A DNA stretch of 64,000 nt from Eudorina sp. 2006-703-Eu-15 (lineage: Eukaryota; Chlorophyta; Chlorophyceae; Chlamydomonadales; Volvocaceae), in NCBI GenBank assembly GCA_003117195.1, contig BDSI01000015.1, forward strand, positions 1,117,001 to 1,181,000, given 5' to 3'. Of the stretch, positions 1 through 28,589 are shown piece by piece. A program made the position numbers and the translations under genes. The first letter of the stretch is position 1. The number at the start of each line of letters is the position of its first letter. Below the pieces are notes generated by a model. It did not search any database. It had not been told where the DNA came from and was given only the letters and a program-made list of their open reading frames with translations.

Positions 1-101
1 GCGCTTTCTTCTCTACACTGCTCTTGAGGCCCGTGATGGAAGAGGGGGACAGCCGCGGCTGCAGTGCAAATCTTTCATCTGCGTGCATGCGCGATGCGCA
101 G

Positions 102-16675
<16,574 letters not shown>

Positions 16676-18060
16676 GGATTGTTTTGGGTGCAGGCGCGTG
16701 CAGCATCGCACAAGGCTCTGGGTGGTAGGGGTATGTGTAGGGTTTAGGGTTTCGTGCTGATATGTGACAAGGAAGATCTTAGTACTGGAGAGGGGGCGGG
16801 TTTTCCGTGCGTCAAATGCGTGAGGTGTTTTGTGATTTAACTCTTTCCTAAGCCGGAACGACCCTGGAGCGCAGGTAGGCGGCAGAGGCCCACAGTGAAC
16901 GATCAGGAGGGCCGGGTGGGAGACCGGCTGGGAGACCGGGTGGGAGACCTCGCTCGTACAGGTCTGCCAGCGCCAACTGCCACCGCGCGCCAGATAGCCT
17001 GTACAGGCCTGATACGGCCGCTTAGTGGTGCAAAGGAAAATTGTGTGCCGCGAGCGTGAGTATTGCTGTTTATAAGCAGGTGCATGGATGATTTAACAGC
17101 GGGCACAGTTCATCGCGAATAGAGCTTTATGTTATGGGGGGGAGAATGAAAGGCCATGTGAGCATGCATGCGTGGGCAGGAACTGGCTTGAGGGCCCTTA
17201 CGAAGGGCACAGAGCACACGCGGTCCTGTAGATTGTGCCATTCGCCCTGCGTGTACATGTTAATCTGTACGGCAAGGCGGTTTGACGAATGAAGGTATGT
17301 ATGGGGCCGTAACCTTATAGCGTATTAATTCCGTGGGATTGCCCCTTGCAAATGTCTCTCCGCGCGTTGCGGGGTAAACAAAAGCAGGCTGATGCTCTGC
17401 AGGAGGGCTGACATCCGTCGGGCATATCGGACATGTTCTGGAAATCGTACTTGTACCGAAAAACGTTTGTGAAACTATACATGCAACGCCCCCCGCAGGA
17501 TGTGCAACTCTATACCGATACCCTTGATCTGACGTGCTGAGGGTTGTGCCGGGGTGAGGCCCATGGGCGTGAAGGGCTGCATTCATAGAAATATGCAATC
17601 TTGCTGTGTTGACCGTGGCTAGCGAATTGTGTTATGTGTTTCCCGGCCTTGTCGGCGTCTAACGGTCTTTTATCGCTGCGGTTGGCGAAGAGAAAGGAGC
17701 ACACCGCGAAAGCCTTGAAACCATTCCTCATCTAGGGAATTTGAAGTGCCTATTCAGTTATTCTGTCCTGTGGTCGCACCTCGCACGCCGTCTGGTGCCG
17801 TTGGGATGACACAGCATCTGACGGGGTGCACGACAACGCTTTTGAAAATCGTCTCATGTCTCTCCACATCCAAAAATTTCTGTTGAACAGTATTACGCAA
17901 CCGCTGCCAACTTCTTGTTCAGGTCATATTTCCTCTCATGTGACGGAAGGCACACTGCGAGTTTTGGAACTCCTCTACCGCCTTAAGGTTGCATACTTAA
18001 ATATTTTAGAATTGAACCTTATACATCAGCAAAATTGAGCAAAAGAGCTGCTCGACACAG
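16676..18060. other. Intergenic region between MER3 and CHI-like genes
   Basis: This holds the 3' UTR of MER3 and the promoter of the next gene. I found no exact TGTAA signal, so the transcript end is not fixed. Two units of a telomere-like TTTAGGG motif lie at 16738-16752, and a short repeated phrase (GGGAGACCGG-like) at 16916-16950. An AT-rich stretch with a TATA-like segment (around 17990-18020) precedes the next start codon. No gene is seen. Confidence 0.7.
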
Positions 18061-21000
18061 ATGGAGCGGACGGAAGAAACCCCAGGAGTCCGCCGCTTTA
18101 ACCCTTTGCGGAGCGTCCGGCGGGGATTAAATGCAGCATGTCGTTGGACAATCAGACTTGGCCGCGGGCGCACAGGGACAACGCCAAGAGTGCCCAGGAC
18201 AGGACGCCGCGCAGGCCGAGGCCGGCGGGGCGCGCCACCCTTGGCGTCGCTTTCCGCGGCAATCCTTGAGCCTGATGAAATGATAGGCCTTGTTGACGAA
18301 CAGTGAGTCTGTCTAAATCCCTGTTGTCCTTCACATTATTCGGCATATTCTAGATGTTGCGGACGCCCTTGGCGAGCACCGAAGCGTCGAAACTAATTGG
18401 GTATTCAACATCGATACCGTTTGTGTCTTTCGACAACCCGCAGGCCCATACCATCAGCAACCGGCGGACACTTGCAAGTTGCCATGCCGCTCGTGTCGAC
18501 TGTGGGCTCGCTGGAGTTCACCCCGGCGCCGGTCGCTGACCTCGGTGGCAGCTCCTTCCCATTGGTGCTGCGCCGCCCCGTCTACGAGGCCGGCGCGGCC
18601 TTTCGGGACCCGCACAGGCAGCAGCGGCGCGCGCTGCACTACCACACCCGCGCAGATGACAACGAGCTCTACAACTTTCACCCACACCATCACCACCCCC
18701 ACCACATCCACGAGCAACATCACCATCACTTTCAGGACCAACACCAGCAGCATCAAAGCCACCACCAGCAGGCCGAGGAAACTGACGAGGCAGCATGGAC
18801 GCACCACCACGACCGCCGCGGCTGCCGCCCGTGCACCTGCGACGGCATGGCTATGGGGCTGGGCTGCAGCGGGGAGTGCCATCTGGGCAGTCACCCGCAC
18901 CACCAGCATCACCAGCAGCAGCACGGTAGCGGCGCCTCGCCGTCATTTTCCGAAGGCGCCGGAGGCGCCGGTGGGTCCAGTTGGTCTGACGTGCAGACCC
19001 AGGGTCAGACCCGTCCGGGCTCAGGTCAGGGCCACTCCCTGCAGCATTTGCTGGCGGTTGGGTCGCGGCAGTGGGGCGGCGGCGGCTGGTGGGACGGACG
19101 CGCGCTGCTGCGGGTCAAGATTTACGATTTCGCCATCTACGCGGACGGCGCCAAGGTGCGGGATCTGGGTGTGGGTGTGGGAGGAGTGGCATTCTGACAT
19201 GGCGTGTGCGTTTGGGGCCACCGGTTGGTTGCGCTGCGGTGGTATGTGCGTCGCCCGGGATGCGGCGGTATAAGCGCCCCACGGGCGAGGGCGATTCGCA
19301 GCACCCTGGCGAGGAGCGCAGTGTCTCTCGCGGTGTCTCTCGCGGTGCCGCGAAACTGGGCTGAGGTCACACCTGCGATGCGGCAGGGTCCGGCCGTGGG
19401 GCGACGCGATTGCGTGTGTAAGAGAGCGAGGAGTCCAGCGTGACAGGCGATGTGTGGGTGTGAATCCTCGTCTATGGCAGAAGGGGGCTGGAGCTGGCCA
19501 AGCGCAGAAGCTGGGTAAGGGGCAGTAACGGGACGGCCCCGCACGGAGCGGTCGTTGCACTTCATGCAATTGCATATGGGTCGGTGCACATCAATTCGCC
19601 TGGGGATGCTGGCAATGTCGTTTCTCCATTGGATTTTTGCCCTGTAAGTCAGCGCAACTTTGAAATTTGTCTCCCAAATTCCCGTACCCGGCCACGAAGC
19701 GCACTGCTGTGTGCGTTCACAACTCTGTCCGTGACCGCCTGTTGTGATCTCTTTTTGGCCGCTGACCGTGAATCCGAAGGCATCAAACATGCATGGTCTG
19801 CCCTGATCACAATGAAGCGACCTAGAGCCGCAATTACGCAACGTGCCCTTTTGCTTTCACAAGCGCACCGACTGACCATCGCCCCGGCCTCTCCCCTTCC
19901 CCGTCACCCTTCACGTGACACAGGCTGCCCATGCGCTCCGAAGCGCTGCCTCCGGGGGCGCCCTGGGCGCTTCCGTGGGCAACGGAGGAGGAAGTGACGC
20001 CGGCGCCAGCAGGGGCGGCGGGTCGGCGGCCTCCCCGAAGGGCCCCGCCCAGCTGCTGGTCTCCCCCGCCAGCCGGGTGGATATGTCGCTGACCATCCGG
20101 GCCTGTCGCAATCTGCCTCTTGACATGCTGAGTCAGGAGTTTGAGCGGATATTGCAGCGGAGGCATGAGAAGGTGCGGGCAGGTGTATCCCTTGGGGACA
20201 TGGCATTTTGGGGCACCCAGGTGCGGGGTGCCGGTTTGGGATCTGGGTTTTCGGTGGTGAGGCTCAGAATTCCTCTCCCCAAAGCGGTGGGACTGTCCAA
20301 GTCCAAAACACGGACTGCGTGCGACGTACCGGGTTGTTGGGCAGTCTGCGAGTGCCCTCCGACACGCAACAGAGCTGACACCCTCTTCACTCGCAGGCCG
20401 GCGGACGCGCGGACGACCCCGCTCTGTGGGAGCTGCTGTCGTACTTTTCCCGGGACCGGCTGCCGGAGCATGTGGTGGTGGCTGCACCAGGGGGCGGGGC
20501 GGGGAGCGGCTCGGGCTGCCACGCCGTGAAGAAGGGCGCGGCCATCACCTTCAGCCGCAGGTGCGGTCAGCGTCGATGGGCCGGGAAACGTTGGGGTTTT
20601 AGGCTGGTGGACCAGACCCCGGAAGGCGACATCCTGGGGCAGTCGATCCTGTACTGCATCAATAAACCCTTACTGAGACGGGCCTGTTGCGGGCTCGAAG
20701 CCTGCGGGTGTTGGAAGTCGAGGCGTTGGCTGTGCGCTCCGCGTGCAACGACGCGCTCCCCCACTGCATGAGAATGGAGGGAGGGATGGGCGAGCAAACC
20801 CCAGGGCGGGTCACATCCATCGTGTATGGAGGCCACGGGGTCGGTGCCGGTGAGGCCGTCTGTGCACACCTCAACCTTGTCCTTCTAGCTGCTGCTGCCG
20901 CCTGGGAAGCCGACGGCCGCGGAGCTGCAATATATGAGAGAGAGCATTGTGATTCAAAGTTGCAGGACGATCCAGGCCGCAAAGTGTCCCCTCACCACAC

Positions 21001-21800
21001 TCCACGTGTTCTGCGCTGACAACCTCACCCCACCCTCGCCATCCCACTCTGCCCCAATTCTGCAGCGCCTCCGGGACGCTGGTGACGGAGGCTGGCGGCC
21101 AGGAGCTAGGTCGCGTGGACTCACCGGCGCTAGCGGAGGCGCTGTTCGACCTGTACCTGGGTGACCAGCCTGTGTCCAAGCGGGCCAAGGTGGGCGAAGC
21201 GGGGGCTAGCACGGGTCGAGGGAGCCCACGTATGGGGAACGGAGGGAGAGAGCCGATCCGGTTGTTACAGTGATGAGGGTGTGCAAGGTCGGGGGCCCTC
21301 GCCGGGTCATAGACCGCATTTAAGACCGCGCTACAGAGCGTTCATCAACATCCAGAGGCGGTTAGGCAGAGATTCGAACACCTGCTCTCTTGTCATGCAA
21401 GCGAGGGATTCAAATAATTAATTGGACCCTCTGACGTGAGCCGCCAGAGCTGTCCTTGGTTCGCGGGCCACCTCCAGGGGCGGGCAGCCTTGCAGGTGAA
21501 TGGTGGGGAGGGGCGGTGGACAGGTCCAGGGGCATAGCAAAAACAACATGACAACTTGACTTCATCTTTCTCGCCGCTTGACCAATCCCGCGCTGCTCTG
21601 CCACACCTTCGCTTCACCCTCCCCTCCTTCCGCTCCCCGTCCTTCCACGCCAGGCGGCGGCGGGCGCCGCATTGCTTGATATGGCGGCGGGTCGGGGCGG
21701 CGGCTACCGCTACAGGCTGCAGCCCGGGGAGCGGCTGCTGTGCGGCCCCGGGGCGCGCGGACCCGAGGATGTGGATGCCTGCGTGTTGCAGGTGCCATGA
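18061..21800 (+). CDS. Chalcone-isomerase-fold (CHI-like/fatty-acid-binding type) protein
   Basis: Six exons, phase-consistent: 18061-18302, 18444-19155, 19924-20172, 20397-20560, 21066-21189, 21654-21800; 545 residues. The C-terminal half (about residues 297-545) matches the CHI fold: strand LLRVKIYDFAIYADG, then DMSLTIRACRNLPLDM, ITFSR, a GTLVTEAGGQELGRVDSP turn and the helix LAEALFDLYLGDQPVS. In this family some members bind fatty acids in plastids and others isomerise chalcones. I cannot identify catalytic residues, so the lipid-binding type is favoured by inference. Residues 1-80 are Arg-rich with few acidic positions early and could be a transit peptide. A long insertion (about residues 146-243) is rich in His and Gln and holds a cysteine cluster at 208, 211, 213, 222 and 226. 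The ATG at 18061 is chosen because it opens the frame that splices in phase into exon 2; MPLVST (residue 95) is an alternative start. Confidence 0.85.
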
Positions 21801-23231
21801 AAGCGTGCAGGTGGTTCATCCAACGCCCTTGCCAGGGTTGGGGGTTTTGGGTCAGGAGTTTGGGTCAGGAGTTTGGGTCAGGGGATCGGGACAAGCCCGA
21901 GAGCCTCGTTTGGGGGCGTGGCGGCTTCTTTGGGGTCTGCTGTTGTCGGGAGGTAAATTGCGAACTGCGATGGACCGGAGCTGCCAAGCGTGCTAGCTTG
22001 CCGCGACATGCATGTCTGGCAACATGTATGGTTTTTTTCATCTCGTCCACGTCAGCCCCTGTTTTGGCTGCGTGGCAAGGAGCTGTAGTGCAGTGTGCTG
22101 CTAGGTGCCTTCGCGGCGGCGAGGAGGGGAGTGTGCCCTTTGTCAGTGGCGCAGGCGAGATGGCGAATGTTCAGTGCGATTGATTGAGACCGTCGTCGCG
22201 ATTGTTGAGACCGTCAGACGACGGATGTATGATGTAGCACTGCGTGAATGGGAACCCGCTGTTGCACGGTCGTCCCGTCTACCGAACGTGTGTTTAGTGA
22301 GAAGCCTGCCCGAACCGCCTAATCCCAATGTGTGTGTGTGTGTGTGCGTGTGGGTATGTGTGCGCGCCTCCATCCGCCCAGGCCTACACACCCAGCGCGC
22401 ATCCCTACTTCGTGTCAGCAATTGTGTGACCGTCAGTAGGCTAGGCACGGCGGCTGCAAATGCCGAGCATCTGCGATATACATGGTCACAATGCGGCCTG
22501 GCATTGGTTCAGACGTAAGACGCACACGACAGGATGTGGGGCGATGCTTGGCTTGCGTTCGGCTGCCGTACCGTCCCGTAGCCATCCCGTAGCTGCTGCG
22601 TGCGCGTGACGGTCATCACAGCCCACCTCCTGGCGTTGAACATCGAGTTGCATCAATTAGAGCAAATGTGGGTTGGCCGTTTGCCTCACATACGTGCCTC
22701 GATGACTCGGAATTCCGAGGATGAGGTTTCAGCATACGCGCACAGGTGGGGAGCGAAGGCGGTATCCCGCGCGTTAGGTGGCGAAGCAAGGCTTATCAGG
22801 GCTTGCCATTTATGTATCAGACGCTTTTGTGTACGCGGGGCCGTTCGACTGTTCGATTATTTTGCTTGTGATGTAGGTCTGTGTAGGTTTGTCAAACCCG
22901 CCTGAGGAAGGGTCGGTACCTGCCGAGGCCGCCGATGGTGGTGGCGGGTGGCAGGAAGATGTACGGCACCGCACCGCCTGTTGCAGCAGGCTCTTTAGGG
23001 TTGCGCAATGGGAATGTAATCTGTTTGTCGTACCATTACGATCATTGCGTAGAGTGTAGAGATGTGCATTGGATGGAGGAGAACCATCGGTGTGCTTGGC
23101 GTAGGTAGGTGTTTTGAGGTTTGTACAGTATTCGGTGATTGTTGTTCATTTTTAGTCCATTGTGTGCTGTAAGGTGGCAAAACGGCTGTCGCGCAAAAGG
23201 AGAGGGAGGCGGTTCAATGAATTGGTGAAGG
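21801..23231. other. 3' UTR / intergenic region
   Basis: Sequence after the CHI-like stop contains short tandem GTTTGGGTCAGGA units (21840-21885) and a (GT)n run near 22329-22350. The first exact TGTAA after the stop lies at 23015-23019, which would imply a 1.2-kb 3' UTR. I see no convincing exon on either strand. Confidence 0.6.
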
Positions 23232-23315
23232 TATTACGTTGCAATGGACCCCGCGAAGTCATCGATGACTGCCGAAAGCCTCCTCACCACAGACTGCGAT
23301 CGGAAACAAGGCCTG
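23232..23315 (-). mobile_element. Degraded LINE 3'-tail fragment
   Basis: On the minus strand this reads as the conserved end of the local LINE family, with CGATGACTTCGCGGGGTCC followed by a TGCAACGTAA-like tail. It resembles the 3' end of the LINE at 41260. The match is short and diverged. Confidence 0.55.
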
Positions 23316-23977
23316 GTTGGGTACCTGTAGTTGGTGAGGTGGTGATGCCTCCCATTGGTCGGGATCCATGGTGTTCCTGCTGCATTAGCGTGGGACGCGC
23401 CGTCTGCGCGGGCTGCAGAGAGATGATAGGAGCGGGAGATTATTACATCATGTATACGTGTACCTACCGCACCTCCGTAATGGCCTCCATCGGGTCCCGA
23501 TCGTCCCACTGAACCGCCGATTTCAGCGATGGACATCTATCCCTGCGCCAAAACCACGCGGGGGATAAGTAGGACAAGTCCCGTACACAATTGCCACACC
23601 CCGCTGCGCTGCTGAGGTTATCAACAGCTGCCTTCTGCTGCCCCTTGCTGCCTCCGTCACCGGGGCCAATCAGCGCATCGATCTCGACTGTCGGCGACTA
23701 GCTATCGGCCAACCGGTGGATGGCGAGGAGTCAAACATACACAGGGCCCCTGGGTCTCTGCCAGACTATGGCGCCGCCCTACAAGTAGTATCGGCGCGAA
23801 GAAGCAGCAGACTTCGTTGGGTCAGACGCAAAGTGTGGGGGCGCCTCGCCTCGCGCATGGGAACCCGCCACGGGTCCTTAGCCCCCGGAACCTCCAGTGC
23901 CATCCAGGACACCTCGGTCACCGGGGTATGATCGCCGACGTCCCAGCCCAGCAAGGCTATTTTCATTCATATTTTAG

Positions 23978-24121
23978 TGTGTGTGTGTGTGTGTGTGTTA
24001 CATGGTTGGGGGTGCGTAACCCCATACCTGCACATACCCATACGAGCCGGAGGCCCAAGGGCAAACAAAACGCCCAAAAGCACTGGTTTGCAATACCGCA
24101 TTAACAGGAGTCGACGAGACT
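23978..24121 (+). repeat. Dispersed repeat family, copy A (with (GT)n)
   Basis: A (GT)n run is followed by TTACATGGTTGGGGGTGCGT and about 110 further bases. The same sequence in reverse complement lies at 32087-32254, nearly identical, ending in (CA)n. A diverged direct copy lies near 25486-25600. There is no coding potential. It is likely a short non-autonomous element (SINE or MITE-like). Confidence 0.85.
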
Positions 24122-24567
24122 AGCGCCCAAAGGGCACGATAGATGACGGTGAGCCCATATGCGCTCCAACATCTTTGCCAAACGAGCCGGATCCCATATT
24201 TTAGTAAACCGCCCTGGCATCCCCAACCAACCAACAAGCCGCCCTTGTTCAACCAGGGCTATTACGCTCGTGCATGCTCAGCGAGGCCGGTCCTGGCGAG
24301 CTCATCAGCACCCAATCAGTCATCCACGCACGCCTGCGCGCACGCTCCAAACCACACGGCGGATGCCTTGCCCCTCTCTACAGCATCGGGCGCGTCATCG
24401 CAGCGGCTGCTGGTTGCTTTTGGTGACAAGCACGCACGGGCCTAGACAACCAAGCACTGTTAGAGTACATATGCTATGACTACTATAGACTACAGACTGT
24501 AATGCAGTGCGGTGCAGTCACCACCGGATCTCCTCGGTGCCCCACCCGCCCATATCCGCCCTATCCA

Positions 24568-26159
24568 TCATTCGTCTCCCGGGATGAAGCGCAGGTGCGG
24601 GCCCGTGAGCCCGTCGACATCGGTGATTCTGGGCTGCTTGTCCGCGGGCAGCTTCGCCTTGGCGGTGTTCCGCAGGTCGGCATCCTCCTGCGCCCGGCCC
24701 TCATACGCGTCCAGCTCCAACTCAAACCCGGTGCCGTCCGGCTTCTTGTAAACGATCCGCGCGTGGATATTCGGTTTCATCGCCGCCATCAGCACGGAGG
24801 TGCCCAAGGTGGCGGCCGCCACGGTCTTCCAGTCAATCACCCAACGGTATGTTCCGCCTGCCGTCAGTACCCCCTGGCCCTTCGGCACCCACAGCGGCCT
24901 GCCCGCCGGGGCCCGCAGCCGATCCTCGAAGCGTGCGGCGGCGTCGGTCATCATGGCGACGACGCGCGCGGAGGTGCCTCGCACGACCTCGCCGTTCCCG
25001 TGTGGCGGCTGCGGCTGCTGCGGCTGCGGCTGCTGAGGGTTCCCGTTGCCGTACGGCTGCAACGGCCCGTTGGGTTTGGTCCTGATGAGGACCTCGTGCG
25101 TGGTGCGTGAAGACCAAACGTCGATCATGATGTACGACGTTAGAGGCCCGCCCTTGATCTCGTCGACGTCAAAAAAGTAGATCGAGTTTCCCTCCATGGT
25201 GGCAACTGTGGCGCCCACCCAGCCGCAAATGTTCACGGGAATCCGGAACCGGCGGAAGGTGCCCTCCACAACCTCCAGCAGGACGACCTCCCGATACTCG
25301 CCTGATGGAGGAAGGATAATGATGGGGTTGAGAAGGCGCGGGGCACGAGAGCGGGCGTGAGGGCGGGCGTGAGGGCGGGCGTGAGGGCGGGCGTGAGAAA
25401 CAAGCTGGGGGGCGCTGTATCTGGTGCAGCCAGCAGTTTGGGCGGTTCCGCAGATGGGTGGGTATTCAACTGGCGTGCGAGTATATGTATATATGTGTGT
25501 CTTGCGTGGTTAGGGGTGCATAACCCCATATCTGTACACGTACCCTTACGAGCCGTAGACCCACGGGCACGCAAAGGACGCCTAAAAGCACGTGCATGAC
25601 GCGGTTTAGTATAGGAAAGTGCGATTCCACTAGAGCCTTTAGTCATTCACTTTCCGTTCGGGCACGCAGGCTTAGCAGCCCTTGGCTAGCGTCAGATATA
25701 TATTCACGACACAACACAGACACCGAGAGACACACACTCAGTCATCACACACAGACAGACACGACTCCACTTGCCTGGCGGCACCACCACCGGCTTGACC
25801 AGGCCTCCCGGGTGCTCCTCGTGCAGGGAGTGGACGCACGGCGTCCTGTTAAACAGAGTTGTGGAGGGGCCCCTGTTGAAGGCCGCAAAGTGAAAGCCCT
25901 CATGCAGCGTGATTCGGAGACCTGCCCCACAGCGGCCCGCTCGTCGGCGGCGTCAGTCCACGACTCTTTGTCAGTCCGAGCGTTCTTCGTGTCGGCCCGG
26001 TTGTCGAAGGGGACGTGGCTGACCTCGCGAGTGAACTTGAAGGGCACCTGTCCCACCGGCTCCGGCGGCCCGGAGATCTTGTTTTCACAGAGGCGGCCGT
26101 ACTCCGTACAGACGCCCTGGTTGACGAACACCTCGTATACCTTGAGGTTATGTGTGGAA
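24568..26159 (-). CDS. Unrecognised minus-strand gene, two exons visible, possibly decayed
   Basis: Exon 26159-25775 joins exon 25301-24568 in phase 1 through a GC-AG intron (donor GCAAGT). This gives VVVPP-G-EYREVVLLEVVEG across the junction and ends at TGA 24570-24568. The last exon encodes about 244 residues with strand-like hydrophobic segments (ICGWVGATVATMEGNSIYFF) and a Gln/Pro-rich loop near 25010-25070. The upstream exon contains NLKVYEVFVNQGVCTEYGRL in one frame and ITLHEGFHFAAFNRGP in another. This means either a frameshift near 25915 or an unmodelled intron; one candidate joins the C of GRLC to LRITLHEG. I do not recognise the family. No start codon is fixed; the acceptor at 26160-26161 implies further 5' exons. 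Confidence 0.5.
25351..25397. repeat. 12-bp tandem repeat (GGGCGTGAGGGC)n in GC-AG intron
   Basis: Four near-perfect 12-base units lie in the intron of the minus-strand gene, about 50 bases upstream (in gene sense) of the acceptor at 25302-25303. Confidence 0.9.
25486..25601 (+). repeat. Dispersed repeat family, copy B (diverged)
   Basis: It shares GTGGTTAGGGGTGCATAACC and the later AAAAGCAC block with copy A at 23978, with many substitutions. It is preceded by a TATATGTATATATGTGTGT run. It lies inside the intron of the minus-strand gene. Confidence 0.7.
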
Positions 26160-26639
26160 CTGCGCACGGGCGGGCGGAGCGGCGTAGGGTCGGTGCGTGG
26201 ATGGATGTGAATGTGCGAATGTGTGAATCGGTGCGTGCTTGGATTTACATACACATTCTGTTTTTGCGCTATATATACACACACACGCAAATATAGAAGC
26301 ACACACAAACACACCAAGAGGGATTGAGACTGCTAGGAGTAGGTCTACTTTGGGGCAGCAGGGTGCCTGACGCGCTCCTCAGAGCCAGACTGCAGTAAGG
26401 CTCGCTCGGGCGTGTCCACCAGCAGTCTTGTGTCTAGGAGTCTGGCTGGACACTTTTCCCCTGATGGGACGCCCCATCCAGGGGCTGCAAGGAAATGAGG
26501 GAGCGAAGGGAGCTAACCCATACGCACGGTATGTAGCACGGGTGCTGCAGCGACCGCACGCAGCCGGAGACGAGACAGCATGGCTGGTAATAAGCAAGAC
26601 GACCGCGAAGCGCCAACCAACCGGATCCAGTCAATCAAC

Positions 26640-26800
26640 CAACCTGATCCACTTCACGACAGCGTCCTCGCCGGCTCCCATCTTGGCCATGTCGGTCCAA
26701 GAGGTCTTGGTCCCCATCGTCACGATCATCCGTCAACAGCGAAGCGCGCGAGCCGCCGTAGTACACCGCACGCAGTCCGTCCTCCGCCGGTTACTGGCTT
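26640..26800 (-). pseudogene. Possible decayed exon(s) upstream of the minus-strand gene
   Basis: The minus strand reads DGLRAVYYGGSRASLLT in one frame and then MGTKTSWTDMAKMGAGEDAV in another. Both look protein-like but need a frameshift between them. Position and strand suit a 5' part of the gene at 24568-26159. The pogo-like element at 26917 sits immediately upstream, so transposon insertion may have contributed to decay. No family is recognised. Confidence 0.3.
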
Positions 26801-26916
26801 GCCTTCCTTCTGCACAAACTTCAGCCGCAAGCAAAGACTCTATCAATCGATGAGCACAGATGAGCATTTGCTCGCCGTGCATCGACTGTGGCAAGGTCAT
26901 CCAGGCAGGTAGTCTA

Positions 26917-28589
26917 CGGGTAGCTACGCCCAATATGAGACACTTTGTCTTTGAACCGACCTAACAAATTGTTACAGTGCACGATAAATGCCGAGAAAAT
27001 TCTGAGGTGTCCGCATATATGTTAGGTGTGCCTCGCTCGCATCCGAGCTCACAGTTTGCATGTTAGCATGATATAACCCACGGAAAAACGGGGTAGGGTA
27101 CGCTCACCCCAATATGAGACAGACACCCTATTATGAGACACACAGAAAATCCGTACGGAAAGGCGGTTAAGGTGCCGAGAACACCTCCTCCTGCATCCTA
27201 GTCTCAAGAAGTGGCATATAGGCATCCTGCCGGGCGACCGTGACCTTATTCGCCTATGCTATCATGTATGCTACGGCTTGCCCATGCACATCACTCCATG
27301 GGCCCCACAGCGCACGCGGTACATAACCCAACAACAACCTGAACAACAACCTGACCACACGTTATAAATAGGTTAATGACATACGTATATCGCACGACTA
27401 CTCGCTGTCACTGCTCCCGGCCTCGGACGCCTCGCTGGCGGTCGTGTCCTGCTCCTCCGCAGCGCTGTCCTCGTCACCGTTGGGGTGGGAGCTGTGCTGG
27501 AAGCGCAGGGGAACCTTAATGGCCCGCCGTGGGCGCCGCGACACCTTGGGGCTGTCCTTGGGCGCCGGGCGTGACGTGCGCGTGCCTGCGGACCGGACCC
27601 GCTTGCGCGACGCGTCCGCCTGGCCGCCGGCGCCGACATCTCCGGCCCCCGCGCTTCCATAGCGGCCGGCGCCACCGCCGCCAGCCCCCGCGCTGCCGTT
27701 GCCACTGCCACTGCCGCTGCCGCCGGCGCCGTTGCCAGCGGCCGCGCTGCCGGCAGCCAGTTTCCCGCGGGACCCCTTCTGGCTAGCCTTGAGCGCGCGC
27801 TTGGCCTCCTTCTCCTCCTTCTACTTCTGGCGCCGCAACAGCACCGCGGTCATGTCGGCCGCGGTGACAAAGCGGCTCGCGGTCTGCGCGCCGGGGCGCA
27901 GCGCCACGGGTGACGGCACCACGAGCATGCCATCGTAGGCGCTGACGGGGAGGGTGGCCGTCTGGTCGGTGCCCGCCTCTGTGGCAGCCGCGTCCGCCAG
28001 CACCTTCAGCGCAGCAGGCACAGCGCCGCGAGCTTGGTTCCGGGCCCCGAGCGTGCGTCGATGTCCTGCTTTCCAGACAGGAGCCGCTGAAGCTTGCTCC
28101 TGTTGATTCCGTAATGCGTCTCTGCTTGGCGGTATGATAACTTGTTGCTTTTGATATTATCTAATACTTTCTGAAGCGTTTCCTGTTGCTGGATCCTGAC
28201 GGCGTTCAGCGGGAGCGGCTTCCCGCGCGGCTGCGCGAGCGACCCGACGGGTCCATTCTCAGAGCCCCCAGCTCCTTGCCCAGAGGCGTCTACTCCTTGA
28301 TCCATCTTACTAGAATGTTTATATGTATGATATAAGCACTCGGAAAAATGATAACCGGTAGTTTGGGTGCGGCAGTTGCTCCCGATGCCGTGCTTCTGGC
28401 AACAAATGTGCGGCTAGAAACGCTAATGGTGCTGTGTAGGGTACAAGCTTCGCAATTTCGCGCATTGAAAATTACTGCATGTCAATCGTACAAATTGTAC
28501 ATCTCCCATGATTTTCTGGGGATTTGTGAATGCAACATTATTACAGAAACAAATTCTGTCTCATAATATATATTGGGCGTAGCTACCCG
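26917..28589 (-). mobile_element. Pogo/Tc1-mariner-like DNA transposon, internally deleted
   Basis: Terminal inverted repeats begin CGGGTAGCTACGCCCAATAT at both ends (26917-26936 and the reverse complement ending at 28589). They are flanked by TA dinucleotides at 26915-26916 and 28590-28591, the expected target duplication of this superfamily. Subterminal ATGAGACA motifs repeat inside the left end (26935, 27113, 27134) and inside the right TIR. The 1673-bp length and the remnant ORF without a catalytic core indicate a non-autonomous derivative. Confidence 0.85.
27398..28305 (-). pseudogene. Transposase remnant with N-terminal psq-type helix-turn-helix
   Basis: From ATG 28303-28305 the protein contains LQKVLDNIKSNKLSYRQAET followed by HYGINRSKLQRLLSGK. 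This is a helix-turn-helix of the psq/CENP-B N-terminal type used by pogo-like transposases to bind their ends. The frame stops near 28006 (about 99 residues). A shifted frame continues with ALKVLADAAATEAGTDQT to a stop at about 27821. The same frame then runs on through KEEKEAKRALKASQKGSRGK, a Gly/Ala-rich stretch and an acidic tail to TAG 27400-27398. No DDE catalytic domain is present. It is therefore an N- plus C-terminal remnant with one frameshift and one stop. Confidence 0.75.

Noticed and set aside
21358..21420. Minus-strand tRNA-like stretch (GTGTTCGAATCTCTGC with CTTGCATGACAAG)
   Set aside because: The anticodon-like arm is present but the T-stem and acceptor stem do not fold. At best it is a tRNA-derived fragment in an intron of the CHI-like gene.
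23162..23512. Plus-strand ORF with several cysteines (WCSCC, CAGC)
   Set aside because: It overlaps a LINE tail at its start, lacks a recognisable zinc-finger spacing, and the opposite strand is equally open.
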